Assembly: GCA_902761955.1 (NCBI GenBank)
Contig: CACWMM010000019.1
Location: 1-32,905 of the forward strand
Reading direction: 5' to 3'
From: Parafannyhessea sp902761955
GTDB lineage: Bacteria; Actinomycetota; Coriobacteriia; Coriobacteriales; Atopobiaceae
Length of the DNA stretch: 32,905 nt
The first letter of the stretch is position 1. Each line of letters starts with the position of its first letter. The position numbers and the translations under genes are program-made. Below are positions 7,688-15,747 of this stretch, in pieces. The notes under the pieces were generated by a model. That model was not told the DNA's origin. It saw only the letters and a program-made list of their open reading frames with translations, and made no database searches.

Positions 7688-10177
7688 ATGAACAAGAGAA
7701 CTCTACTCGCGGGTGCGGGGTGCGCCGTCACCGCGGCACTAACCTTCTGTCTCGCGCTTGGTGCACCGGTTACAGCCCATGCCGCCTCCGCCACCGTGGA
7801 CGAGGGCGTGTACGTCATTCGTGCCTCGGTCTCAAACAAGAACGTCGCGGTTGAGTCCGGTCACAAGGTGAGCGGCGGCAACGTGTTCCAGTGGAGCGAC
7901 AACTCCCGCGTGGGCGAGCGTTGGCAGCTTCAGAGGTCTGGTAGTCACTATGTTGTGCGCAGCGTCCAGACCAACCTTGTGCTGGACGTCTATGGCGCCG
8001 GCAGGTCCAACGGCACCAACGTCCAGCTTTGGAAGGCCAACGGCAGCAGCGCGCAGCAATGGGACCTCGTGGACAACGGTGACGGCACTTACTCGCTGAG
8101 GTCCGTCTGCAACGGACTTGTGCTCGACGTCTCCGGCGGCAGCAGGAGCGACGGCGCAAACGTGCAGGTGTGGCAGGGCAACGGCTCTGCCGCCCAGAGA
8201 TTCGCGCTCGAGTCGACAAAGCCCCTTTCCGAGGGCGCCTACGTCATCCGCTCCGCCGCGGGTACCTCCAAGGTCCTGGACGTCCCCTCTGCGTCCGGGG
8301 CAAACGGAGTGCGCCTCCAGCTTTGGGAGAAGAACGGCAGCTCAGCCCAGAGGTGGACCCTTGCCTACGACGCTAACACCGGCTACTACAAGCTGAGCGC
8401 GGCGTGCTCCGGCAAGGTGCTCGACGTGCCCGGCGCAAACGGCTCAAACGGGACGAGGCTCCAGCAGTATCAGTCAAACGGTTCCACTGCACAGACGTGG
8501 GACATTCGCAAGGCTTCCGAGGGTACCTACTCGGTCAAGACGCCCCTCACCGGTCGCGCTCTGGACGTCCCCAGCGGCAACGCGACCAACGGCGCCGCGG
8601 TACAGCTGTGGGACGCCAACGGCACAAAGGCCCAGCAGTGGGCGTTCGAGGAGGATGCCCCCTCCGTGGAGGACGGGCTCTACACCATCGCGAGCTCGCT
8701 GGATTCGTCCAAGGTCCTGGACGTGTCGTCGGCTTCCATGAGCCCCGACGCACGCATGCAAGTCTATTCCTCAAACGGGACGCTTGCGCAGAAGTGGGTC
8801 GTGAGCTCGGACAAGGCGAACAAGACCTATTCGATCAAGAGCGCGAACTCGGGTCTCTATCTAAGCGATTCCAACGGAACCCTCAAGGGGTCCGATACCC
8901 TTTCGGACACTTCGCGCTGGACGCTCAAGTCTGGTGCGAACGGGGGCGTCACCTTCGTGAACGCGGCGTCTGGGCGCGTGCTCGACCTCTCGGGTGCCTC
9001 CACGAGCAACGGGAACTCCGTCGGAACATATGCGGCTAACGGGACCGGCGCACAGTCTTGGAAGCTCGGTCGTGCTAGTGCGATCGAGGATGGCACCTAC
9101 GTCCTGTCCACCTACACGGACCTCGGCAAGGCGCTGGACGTGAGCGGCGGCTCAAAGTCCGACGGCGCGGCGGTGCAGGTCTACCAGAAGAACGGGACGG
9201 CTGCCCAGGCGTGGGCGGTCAAGTCGGCGGGGAGCGGATACGTCTCGATTGCCAATGTCGGGTCGGCAAAGTCGCTCGACGTGTTGAACGGCAATGGCAG
9301 CCTTGGCGCGGTCGTCCAGCAGTACACGCCCAACGGCACGAAGGCGCAGCTCTGGAAGCCGACAATTGGTAGCAAGGGAGGGGTCGTGCTTGTGTCCGGG
9401 CTCTCCGACGGCCTTGCGCTCGGCGTCGGAACCTCTGGCGCGAGGGCGCAGCTCGTCGATGCTGGGTCCGATGCGGCCCGCTGGACCTATGCGAAGACGA
9501 CAATTGCCCCGAGCTCTTCCGGCAACTCTGGCAACTCGGGTACGAGTTCCGGCGATGCGGGAAGCGTCAGCGGCCAGGATGCCTCGGGGCTCAAGTACGA
9601 CAAGACCTATCTGGACAAGATGCGCGCAAAGGCCGTGCAAAAGGGAAGCGACACCAACTACTACCTCTGCGTAGACGTCGATCAGGCTCGCGTGACCGTG
9701 TTCCAGAGGTCCGGAGGCTCCTGGAGCGCCATCAAGACGTTCGACGTCACTACGGGCGCGTACGGAGGAAAGTGGGGCGCCGGTACCAACAACTCCAAGA
9801 CCGGACTCTTCAAGCTCCACCACAAGGCACCAGCCCTCTACGAGGGAACGACGTGGGTCAACGATTACTTCAGCTGCTTCGTGACCGCATGGACAGCAAG
9901 CAGGAACCAGAACGGATTCAACCTTCCGTCCTATCCGCAGTCGCGCAACAGCTCCACGCCGTACGAGATGGGTCAGGGCTTCCACTACTCCATCTATGCC
10001 GAGTTCAGGGCGCAGGGCAAGTCGGGTTACGTCCACAGGGGATCAGGTTGCATCCAAATGCGCTATGACGACGCGAAATGGATATACGACAACGTACCCA
10101 CGGGCTCGACCGTGGAGTCCTTCGCAAGCTATAATCCCAACCCGACCACATGGACCGTTGGCAGCTGGCCAAAGTAG
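7688..10177 (+). CDS. Secreted ricin-type lectin / L,D-transpeptidase protein (LDT1)
   Basis: 829 residues. ATG 7688 follows GGGGAGG and gives a clean signal peptide (MNKR, hydrophobic core, cleavage near AHA-AS at ~33). Residues ~36-602 hold 12 ricin-B-like repeats of ~45-48 residues, each ending in NG(T/S)xAQxW or a worn form; every third repeat starts with an (E/D)GxY strand (at ~39, 182, 329, 468), giving four beta-trefoils. A Ser/Gly linker (~608-632) leads to a C-terminal YkuD domain (~655-815). The predicted nucleophile is C788, but the usual (S/T)HGC(I/V)R motif reads GSGCIQM here, with H783 and H766 upstream. If active it would cross-link or exchange peptidoglycan stem peptides outside the cell; loss or change of activity is possible. 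It sits in a glycan operon but has its own leader and a following hairpin. Confidence 0.9.
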   Translation: MNKRTLLAGAGCAVTAALTFCLALGAPVTAHAASATVDEGVYVIRASVSNKNVAVESGHKVSGGNVFQWSDNSRVGERWQLQRSGSHYVVRSVQTNLVLDVYGAGRSNGTNVQLWKANGSSAQQWDLVDNGDGTYSLRSVCNGLVLDVSGGSRSDGANVQVWQGNGSAAQRFALESTKPLSEGAYVIRSAAGTSKVLDVPSASGANGVRLQLWEKNGSSAQRWTLAYDANTGYYKLSAACSGKVLDVPGANGSNGTRLQQYQSNGSTAQTWDIRKASEGTYSVKTPLTGRALDVPSGNATNGAAVQLWDANGTKAQQWAFEEDAPSVEDGLYTIASSLDSSKVLDVSSASMSPDARMQVYSSNGTLAQKWVVSSDKANKTYSIKSANSGLYLSDSNGTLKGSDTLSDTSRWTLKSGANGGVTFVNAASGRVLDLSGASTSNGNSVGTYAANGTGAQSWKLGRASAIEDGTYVLSTYTDLGKALDVSGGSKSDGAAVQVYQKNGTAAQAWAVKSAGSGYVSIANVGSAKSLDVLNGNGSLGAVVQQYTPNGTKAQLWKPTIGSKGGVVLVSGLSDGLALGVGTSGARAQLVDAGSDAARWTYAKTTIAPSSSGNSGNSGTSSGDAGSVSGQDASGLKYDKTYLDKMRAKAVQKGSDTNYYLCVDVDQARVTVFQRSGGSWSAIKTFDVTTGAYGGKWGAGTNNSKTGLFKLHHKAPALYEGTTWVNDYFSCFVTAWTASRNQNGFNLPSYPQSRNSSTPYEMGQGFHYSIYAEFRAQGKSGYVHRGSGCIQMRYDDAKWIYDNVPTGSTVESFASYNPNPTTWTVGSWPK
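7793..9493 (+). repeat. Ricin-type repeat array, 12 units (4 trefoils), in LDT1
   Basis: Coding tandem repeat. Nine units keep the NGxxAQxW/F closing motif (for example NGSSAQQW, NGTKAQLW) and three are worn (VGERW, DTSRW, AARW). Units fall into four groups of three with an (E/D)GxY opener at the start of each group. Repeats are diverged at DNA level, so the array is old rather than a recent expansion. Confidence 0.82.
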
Positions 10178-10209
10178 AGACGAGGTCTTGGGTAAGTCTC
10201 AAACGAGAG

Positions 10210-10248
10210 ATGGGGCGACGTCGTCGTGTTCTGACGGCGTCGCCCCAT
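10210..10248 (+). terminator. Strong hairpin after LDT1, likely terminator without a U tract
   Basis: Arm 10210-10226 pairs with 10232-10248 over 17 positions (two G-U pairs) around a 5-base loop; the outer 11 pairs are perfect Watson-Crick. It lies 32 bases after the LDT1 stop and 5 bases before the GGAG of the next gene. No T run follows, so it may be a U-less terminator, an mRNA processing or stability element, or an attenuator that lowers expression of the next GT2. Confidence 0.5.
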
Positions 10249-10262
10249 GGTGAGGAGCGTGC

Positions 10263-11171
10263 ATGGGCAACAATGGCCTTCCGAGCGTGGCCGTGGTCAT
10301 GTCGACGTATAACGGCGAGAAGTACGTGCGCGAGCAGCTCGACAGCGTGCTCGGACAGGACTACGGCAACGTGTCGGTCTTCGTGCGCGACGACGGCTCG
10401 AGCGACGACACGGTGGGCATGCTCGAACCCTACGAGCGCGAGGGGCGCATACAGCTGCAGCGTGGGAAGAATGCGGGCGTGGTGCGCTCGTTCTTCTCGC
10501 TCCTGGAGGAGGTCTGCGGAAGGTTCGACTACGTGGCGTTCTGCGACCAGGACGACAGATGGCATGCGGACAAGGTGTCGCGTGCCGTTGGCGTGCTGCA
10601 GAAGAGGGACGCGAGCATTCCGCAGCTGTACTGTTCGGAGTACGAGTTCTGCGACGGGGAGCTGAGGCCGCAGGGCAGGAGCCACCTCAACCGTCATGGC
10701 GTGGGCTTTCCCACGATGCTGTACGAGAACATGGTGTCAGGCAACACGACGCTCATGAACGACGCGCTCGTGCGTGCGGTGGTCTCTGCGGGTGTGGAGG
10801 GCGTGTATTGCCACGACTGGTGGTGTGCTCTAGTGGCGAGCGCGATTGGCGAGCTGACGTTTGACGACTTCGCGTCGCTCGACTACAGGCGGACTGGGTC
10901 CAACGTGAGCGCGACGGGTACGGGTGGCATATCGCTCCTGAGGTATCGCGCCCGAAAGTTCCTGCAGGGGGGCGAACTGGCAAACGTCACTGTCCAGCTG
11001 CGGAAGCTCGAGCGCGACTTTGGCGACAGGATTCCCACGGACAAGAGGCGGCTCCTGGAGCGGTTCCTGAGCGGAGGCCGATGGAGCAAGGCGACTGCGC
11101 CCGTGAGGCTCAGACAGAAGGGTCCCGAGGAGCTGGCGCTTCGAATCCTGTTCCTGGCCGGCAGACTATAG
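10263..11171 (+). CDS. GT2 family glycosyltransferase, rhamnosyltransferase-like
   Basis: 302 residues; ATG with GGAG five bases upstream. The GT-A domain shows VAVVMSTYNGEKYVREQLDS (~9-28), VRDDGSSDDT (41-50) and FCDQDDRWHADK (93-104). The STYNG...QL.S and CDQDD.W combination is typical of the GT2 subgroup commonly annotated as rhamnosyl- or galactofuranosyl-type transferases in capsule and O-antigen clusters. No transmembrane helix is evident. Donor and acceptor cannot be assigned. It is the last gene of the first plus-strand block and is followed by a strong terminator. Confidence 0.87.
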   Translation: MGNNGLPSVAVVMSTYNGEKYVREQLDSVLGQDYGNVSVFVRDDGSSDDTVGMLEPYEREGRIQLQRGKNAGVVRSFFSLLEEVCGRFDYVAFCDQDDRWHADKVSRAVGVLQKRDASIPQLYCSEYEFCDGELRPQGRSHLNRHGVGFPTMLYENMVSGNTTLMNDALVRAVVSAGVEGVYCHDWWCALVASAIGELTFDDFASLDYRRTGSNVSATGTGGISLLRYRARKFLQGGELANVTVQLRKLERDFGDRIPTDKRRLLERFLSGGRWSKATAPVRLRQKGPEELALRILFLAGRL

Positions 11172-11181
11172 GGGTACATGA

Positions 11182-11216
11182 GCGCCCCCCTCGCGCGCAA
11201 GGCGCGAGGGGGGCGC
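11182..11216. terminator. Bidirectional terminator hairpin between converging genes
   Basis: Perfect 15-bp GC-rich stem (11182-11196 with 11202-11216) with a 5-base loop, in the 71-base gap between two converging genes. There is no clear T tract on either side, but position and stability make a shared terminator the simplest reading. Confidence 0.65.
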
Positions 11217-11242
11217 AGTCGTAGGCTCGTTACGGAAATGGG

Positions 11243-11653
11243 CTAGCGCCGCGGAGTCGCAGCGTCGCCCCTCTCGGCGGGGGAGGTGTCGGCCTTGCCC
11301 GCCTTCGCGTCCTCCTCTTCCTGGTTGAGCTCGTCCTTGAGGGCGATCTCCTGCGCGAGGTCGTTCACCTTGCTCTTGAGCATGGAGATCTCCGCGGAGT
11401 TGCCGAATGCCTTTACGAGCAGCAGGGCGATGACGAGCGTGTAGACGAAGTTGATGGGGGAGATGAAGCCGAGGAGTCTGCCGAGCCAGATGGCGATGCC
11501 AGGGAAGACGGCGACGACCAGGAGGACGACGGAGAGGACGACCCAGAAGATGGAGTCCTCGACGAGGATCTTGTCCTTGCGGATGCGCTGGCAGACGAAG
11601 GCGAATGCGAGGACCGCGCCGAGGAGGATGAAGATGCGTTGCTGGATGGCCAC
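11243..11653 (-). CDS. DUF2304 family membrane protein
   Basis: 136 residues with three hydrophobic helices (roughly 5-20, 33-55 and 66-85), then a charged, probably coiled-coil tail rich in Glu, Lys and Ala ending in Arg. Start is GTG with AAGGAG five bases upstream; this Shine-Dalgarno overlaps the stop of the glycosyltransferase gene upstream, so the two are coupled. DUF2304 proteins are found almost always next to DPM1-like glycosyltransferases, as here, and are thought to help or anchor them; no catalytic residues are visible. Family call is by pattern recognition. Confidence 0.8.
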   Translation of the reverse strand: MAIQQRIFILLGAVLAFAFVCQRIRKDKILVEDSIFWVVLSVVLLVVAVFPGIAIWLGRLLGFISPINFVYTLVIALLLVKAFGNSAEISMLKSKVNDLAQEIALKDELNQEEEDAKAGKADTSPAERGDAATPRR

Positions 11654-11662
11654 GAAAGCTCC

Positions 11663-12343
11663 TTACCTGAGCCACTGGAAGAGCAGGATGGAGAGGCAGG
11701 TCCTGCTCATGTACTTGATCACGTTGGAGAGCTTGAGGTAGCTCTCGCCGCCCTGGCGCTCACGCATCTGCGCGGGAATCTCGACGACCTTGTTGCCCTT
11801 GCGGATTGCCCAGGCGACGGTGTCCGGCTCGGGAGCGACGTCGAAACCCGTGGCAAAGAGCTTGATCATGGAGCGGCCGTACATGCGCATGCCGCTCGTG
11901 GGGTCCGTGATGGTGGCGCCGGTCGTCATCTTGATGAGGCGGGTGATGAGGTGCGAGCCAGCCCCGCGTGCCCCCGAGAAGCGCTCGCCGTTGAGGAAGC
12001 GGGACGCAATCACGATGTCCGCGTCATTCTCGCCCAGTGCCTGCGCCATGCTGCGCACGAAGGTGGGGACGTGCTGGCCGTCGGCGTCGAACTGGATCGC
12101 GGCGTCGTACCCGTGCCGGTAGGCGTACTTCATGCCCGTGCGGAACGCCGAGGTAAGGCCCGTGTTGACGGGGAGGTTGACGCCGTGGAGGCCCTCCTCG
12201 CGGATGATGGAGGCCGTCTTGTCCCGGGAGCCGTCGTTGACGACGAGGTAGTCGATCTCCGGGCACTGTGACCTGAGCTCCGAGACCGTGGAGGAAAGGC
12301 ACTCCTCCTCGTTGTAGGCAGGTATTATCGCCAGGACGCGCAT
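11663..12343 (-). CDS. GT2, dolichyl/polyprenyl-phosphate mannosyltransferase-like
   Basis: 226 residues, a compact DPM1-like enzyme with only the GT-A domain: MRVLAIIPAYNEEE at the start, VVNDGSRDKT (34-43), the metal motif QFDADGQH (84-91), a GARG stretch (~124-130), and DPTSGMRMY in the middle. It lacks C-terminal membrane helices; the neighbouring DUF2304 protein probably supplies the membrane link. The start is ATG 12343, preceded by GAAGGA; a longer in-frame open stretch to 12373 lacks a site. Expected to make a polyprenyl-phosphate sugar for an external glycosyltransferase, possibly the DUF6541 protein upstream. Confidence 0.87.
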   Translation of the reverse strand: MRVLAIIPAYNEEECLSSTVSELRSQCPEIDYLVVNDGSRDKTASIIREEGLHGVNLPVNTGLTSAFRTGMKYAYRHGYDAAIQFDADGQHVPTFVRSMAQALGENDADIVIASRFLNGERFSGARGAGSHLITRLIKMTTGATITDPTSGMRMYGRSMIKLFATGFDVAPEPDTVAWAIRKGNKVVEIPAQMRERQGGESYLKLSNVIKYMSRTCLSILLFQWLR

Positions 12344-12382
12344 GCCATGGATTCCTTCGGATAGGTGGAACATACTTGCAAC

Positions 12383-12412
12383 ATTCTATCCCAACGGGGA
12401 CGTTGCTCCGAA
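12383..12412 (-). promoter_or_regulatory. Possible promoter for the DPM-like GT / DUF2304 pair
   Basis: In the 106-base gap on the minus strand there is TAGAAT (12383-12388) with TTCGGA 18 bases upstream. The -10 is good and the -35 poor. This would allow the pair to be expressed apart from the upstream DUF6541 gene. Eye-read only. Confidence 0.3.
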
Positions 12413-12449
12413 TCTACAAAGCGTGCAGCCGGTGGAGCGGGGAGGGGTC

Positions 12450-14531
12450 TTAGGACTCGATCTTGTAGAGCCGCAGGTTGCTGCCGCTCTTGAGGACGAG
12501 CTTGAGGTCCGGGGTGTCCTCGCGCACGCTCTCGATCCCGTGGAAGTCGGCCCTCGACTTGCTGCCTGTGCCCCTGAGGTTGATGAACGAGAAGGGCACG
12601 TCCGTGTCGTCCATGACGAGCACGTAGCGCGCGCCCGTCCTCTTGAGGGAGGCGCGGGTGTCGGGGCTCTGGCCCATGTGGCTGAGCCACGTCCTGATGC
12701 GCTGGCTGTCCAGCGTCTCGTTGCCGGCGCCGGGAATTGTGAGGCTGCGGTAGTAGGTCCTGATGCCGTAGTCGCCATAGGCGTAGAGGCTTCCGTCGCT
12801 CGGGTCGTTGATCACGAGGTCGTCGCCCACTACGGTCGCGACCTTGGTGAGGAAGTCCTTCTCGTCCTGGGAAAGGGGCGAAGTGCCTCCGTAGACGTCC
12901 GACACGATGTAGCACAGGTCGCCGAAGGCGGTGTGGAAGTCCGCATTCTGGAGTTTGGGGTCACGCCTGACCTCCTGTGGCGAGCGGTAGAAGCCCGGGA
13001 AGTAGTTGACGAGCGCAAACGCCGCGAGGACAATCGCGAAGAGGGATACTCCGCGCTTGGCGAGGCGAGTGGCGTCGTAGCGCCCGCCTGCAAGCCGTGC
13101 CACCTTTTGGCCCACGAACGCGAGCCCAAGCGATGCGCAGGGGATGGATGCCAGCACGAACATCGAGGCGAGGCGCATGGGGTCCGTATACCAGAAGCCG
13201 CCCAGGAGGTTGCGGGAGCGGCCTGGGACGCCGGTGTACGTTGCCACCCAGAACAGGATGAATCCCGCCACCAGGTAGGTGAGCGTCATCCAGCGGGTCT
13301 TGCTCGACATGGCCGCGCATACCGCGCCCACCACCACGAGGGCACCCAGCACGAACTGCGGCGCGACGTTGTAGCAGAAGTCGTTGGTGTACGTGAGCGC
13401 GAGGAGGTTGTAGAGCATCTGGGGCTGGGTGGCGTACGTCTTCCAGTTGTGCGTGACTATCTCGTGGAACGCGGGGAGGCGGTAGCAGAACACCCAGAAC
13501 GCCAGGCAGAGGAGCATGAACGCGAGCCACCCCAGCCAGGGCAGCATGGTGCCAAGGCGTCCCGTGCGACCCTCGAGCCTGCGCGCGATGGAGTCGCGTA
13601 CGCACCTCGCACACCAGAACATGAGGAGCACGAGCGCGGTGAAGATCGTATTGGGATGCAGGAGGGCGAGGCCCAGCAGGCAGGGGAGAAGGACGATGAC
13701 GGAGGTGACGAACGTCCTCCTGCCCAGGCCGCCAAAGGCAAGCATGAAGAGCGCCATGGCAGAGGGAAGGATGCAGAAGCCGATGAGGTTTGGGTAGACG
13801 GGGCCAAACATGATTAGCTGCCACGGGAACGACGAGAAGGCCATGCAGACGAGAGCGCCGGCACGGACCTTGCCCCTATCGCCCCCAAAGGCGAGCGTGA
13901 GGAGGGCCGCCCAACCCAGGGGATAGGCGACGGCAACCATGAGGAACTCCGACGCGTTGATGGCGATGGTCACCTTGCACGAGGTGATCTGGACGGCAAG
14001 TGCGCAGAACGCGTGCCATGCCGCTGGATAGAAGCCCGACGTCTGCGCGGGGCAGATGGCCTTGTCGGCGGCCGTGAGGTAGGCCGAGACGCCCAGGGAC
14101 GAGAAGCGGCCCGAATCCGCGAAGGCCTGGATCACGTTGAGGTGCTGGGCCGTGTCGAACGCCTGGAAGAGCGCATCGGGGGAGGGGAGGTTCTTGAGGT
14201 AGACGAGCGTGCCGAGACCGAGTCCGACGCAGAGGTAGAGGAGAATCGTGGTCCTATCGACTTTGGGGGTGGCGACGCGCCTTCCCTTCCTGCGGATGAG
14301 GAGCCATGCGGCGAGCGCCGCGAGCAGGATGGGCGCCATGAGCACCGGGGCGCTCGAGGCGATGCCGACGAGTGCGAGGACCTGGCCGAGGATGGCATAG
14401 AGGCTGATGCTGACCAACGGTGACAGCATGGCGCTCCAGAATACGTCGAAGCCAAGGCCAAGGAGCAGGAGTGCGTTGGGCACGAAGAGGAGCAGGTAGG
14501 TTGCGCATACCAATGCGAAGCTAAGCCACAT
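12450..14531 (-). CDS. Large polytopic membrane protein, DUF6541-like
   Basis: About 693 residues with at least 12 hydrophobic helices in the first ~530 residues and a soluble C-terminal domain (~540-693) containing repeated Asp/Tyr-rich loops and ending LRLYKIES. The early external loop contains LPSPDALFQAFDTAQHLNVI, an acid- and His-bearing stretch as expected for a GT-C glycosyltransferase active-site loop. This pattern matches proteins annotated as DUF6541 in actinobacterial glycan clusters. Start ATG 14531 is preferred over TTG 14576; GGA lies 8 bases upstream. It precedes a DPM-like GT and a DUF2304 protein, so it is a likely user of their lipid-linked sugar. Function is inferred. Confidence 0.75.
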   Translation of the reverse strand: MWLSFALVCATYLLLFVPNALLLLGLGFDVFWSAMLSPLVSISLYAILGQVLALVGIASSAPVLMAPILLAALAAWLLIRRKGRRVATPKVDRTTILLYLCVGLGLGTLVYLKNLPSPDALFQAFDTAQHLNVIQAFADSGRFSSLGVSAYLTAADKAICPAQTSGFYPAAWHAFCALAVQITSCKVTIAINASEFLMVAVAYPLGWAALLTLAFGGDRGKVRAGALVCMAFSSFPWQLIMFGPVYPNLIGFCILPSAMALFMLAFGGLGRRTFVTSVIVLLPCLLGLALLHPNTIFTALVLLMFWCARCVRDSIARRLEGRTGRLGTMLPWLGWLAFMLLCLAFWVFCYRLPAFHEIVTHNWKTYATQPQMLYNLLALTYTNDFCYNVAPQFVLGALVVVGAVCAAMSSKTRWMTLTYLVAGFILFWVATYTGVPGRSRNLLGGFWYTDPMRLASMFVLASIPCASLGLAFVGQKVARLAGGRYDATRLAKRGVSLFAIVLAAFALVNYFPGFYRSPQEVRRDPKLQNADFHTAFGDLCYIVSDVYGGTSPLSQDEKDFLTKVATVVGDDLVINDPSDGSLYAYGDYGIRTYYRSLTIPGAGNETLDSQRIRTWLSHMGQSPDTRASLKRTGARYVLVMDDTDVPFSFINLRGTGSKSRADFHGIESVREDTPDLKLVLKSGSNLRLYKIES

Positions 14532-14665
14532 GTGACGATTCCAAACGGTTGGATGTGGGGCGGTATTGCCCAGCAACGGCCCGCGGGCCGCCTTGCGCTA
14601 CCATAGGCAACGTTATCGAACAGTCTAGCAAATCGCGACATACGGCATGGAACCTGGGGGACAAG

Positions 14666-15613
14666 GTGGACAGCAAGCCAAAGGTGACGGTCATCCTTCC
14701 CGTCTACAGGGAGCCCATCGACGTGATCCGCAGGGCCGCCGACTCGGTCGCCGCGCAGACCTACGGCGGCCTCGACGTGCTCATGGTGCTGGACGATCCG
14801 CAGAACGTTGCCGCCCATGACTTCCTTAGGGCATACTGCGCGGAAAGGCCGGGCTTCTCCTACAAGGTAAACGAGAAAAACATGGGCCTCGCCATGTCGC
14901 TCAACGCAGCGATGGGGGACGTTGCGACCGAGGGCGGGCTGATCTGCCGCATGGACGCGGACGACGTGGCACATCCGGACCGGGTGGAGAGGCAGGTTTC
15001 CTATCTGCTGGAGAACGGCCTGGACCTCGTGGGATGCTACATGAACGTCGTCGCGGAGGACGGCACGTTCCTCTACAAGGCAGAGACCCTGCCGGCAAGC
15101 GCAAGCGGGGTCGCGAATGCGCTCCGCTACAACAACTGCGTCATGCACCCCACGTGGCTGGGCAGGTCGGAGGTCCTTGCGAAGGGGTATCGCGCCGTCC
15201 CACAGTCGGAGGACTACGACCTCCTGATTCGGCTGGAGCTGGCGGGGTACAGGATTGGCAACTGCCCGGAGACCCTGCTGGACTACACCATCTCCTCCGG
15301 GAGTATCTCGAGGTCGAACCTCCTGCGGCAGTACCTGTACCAGAGAGTGCTGACGAAGGCATATGCAGGTGGCAGGGAGCTCGATCTGGACGAGGCCACA
15401 CACGAGGTGGAGAGCGCCTGGTCGCCCGACCGAGAGCGTCGTTTTGCGCGTGCCTACGCCATGATGAACGAGTTCCTGGGCGCCCGGACGATGACCGCGC
15501 GTATTGCATGCGTGCCAAGGCTGATCTGGTCGCTCCTCTCGTCACCCGATTACGTTGGCAAGGCGTACAGGCTAGCAAGGACGACGCTCATCGCGAAGGG
15601 TGACGCGCGGTAG
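14666..15613 (+). CDS. GT2 family glycosyltransferase
   Basis: 315 residues from GTG 14666, chosen because GGGGG lies five bases upstream and the protein then begins MDSKPKVTVILPVYREP; a longer open stretch to 14549 has no site and unlikely composition. GT-A motifs: VLDDPQN (41-47), NEKNMGLAMSLNAA (~69-82), the metal motif RMDADD (95-100), HPTW and SEDYDLLIR (acceptor-side acid). No membrane helix is obvious. It is transcribed divergently from the DUF6541 gene, with 134 bases between them. It probably adds a sugar to the cytoplasmic lipid-linked repeat unit; specificity is unknown. Confidence 0.87.
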   Translation: MDSKPKVTVILPVYREPIDVIRRAADSVAAQTYGGLDVLMVLDDPQNVAAHDFLRAYCAERPGFSYKVNEKNMGLAMSLNAAMGDVATEGGLICRMDADDVAHPDRVERQVSYLLENGLDLVGCYMNVVAEDGTFLYKAETLPASASGVANALRYNNCVMHPTWLGRSEVLAKGYRAVPQSEDYDLLIRLELAGYRIGNCPETLLDYTISSGSISRSNLLRQYLYQRVLTKAYAGGRELDLDEATHEVESAWSPDRERRFARAYAMMNEFLGARTMTARIACVPRLIWSLLSSPDYVGKAYRLARTTLIAKGDAR

Positions 15614-15638
15614 GGGTCGCGTTCGGATGCGTGTCACA

Positions 15639-15655
15639 CACGAGGCGTCCTCGTG
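15639..15655 (+). terminator. Small hairpin after the GT2 gene
   Basis: CACGAGG (15639-15645) pairs perfectly with CCTCGTG (15649-15655) around a 3-base loop, 25 bases after the stop. No T run. It lies just upstream of the candidate promoter for the next gene, so a terminator separating the two units is plausible. Confidence 0.4.
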
Positions 15656-15662
15656 ACCTGAG

Positions 15663-15694
15663 TTGACCTCCCTGAAAGGAAACTCATATATACT
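15663..15694 (+). promoter_or_regulatory. Candidate sigma-A type promoter for LDT2
   Basis: TTGACC (15663-15668) is followed 18 bases later by TATATA (15687-15692), overlapping TATACT (15689-15694). It is the best -35/-10 pair noticed in the window and stands out as an AT-rich patch in GC-rich DNA. It would leave a ~45-base leader before the LDT2 start. Confidence 0.55.
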
Positions 15695-15747
15695 GGTGTC
15701 CATTGAAACGCAAGTTGAGGCGCCGATTGTGACGCGTGGGAGGCAAG

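Noticed and set aside
11166..11675. Alternative minus-strand frame overlapping the DUF2304 gene.
   Set aside because: Would run through the terminator hairpin and is His/Arg/Pro-rich; the DUF2304 frame has membrane helices and a strong ribosome site.
12342..13817. Plus-strand open frame of ~490 codons opposite the DUF6541 gene.
   Set aside because: The minus-strand frame has well-formed membrane helices and joins an operon; the plus frame encodes a charged His/Arg/Glu-rich product with no recognisable domain.
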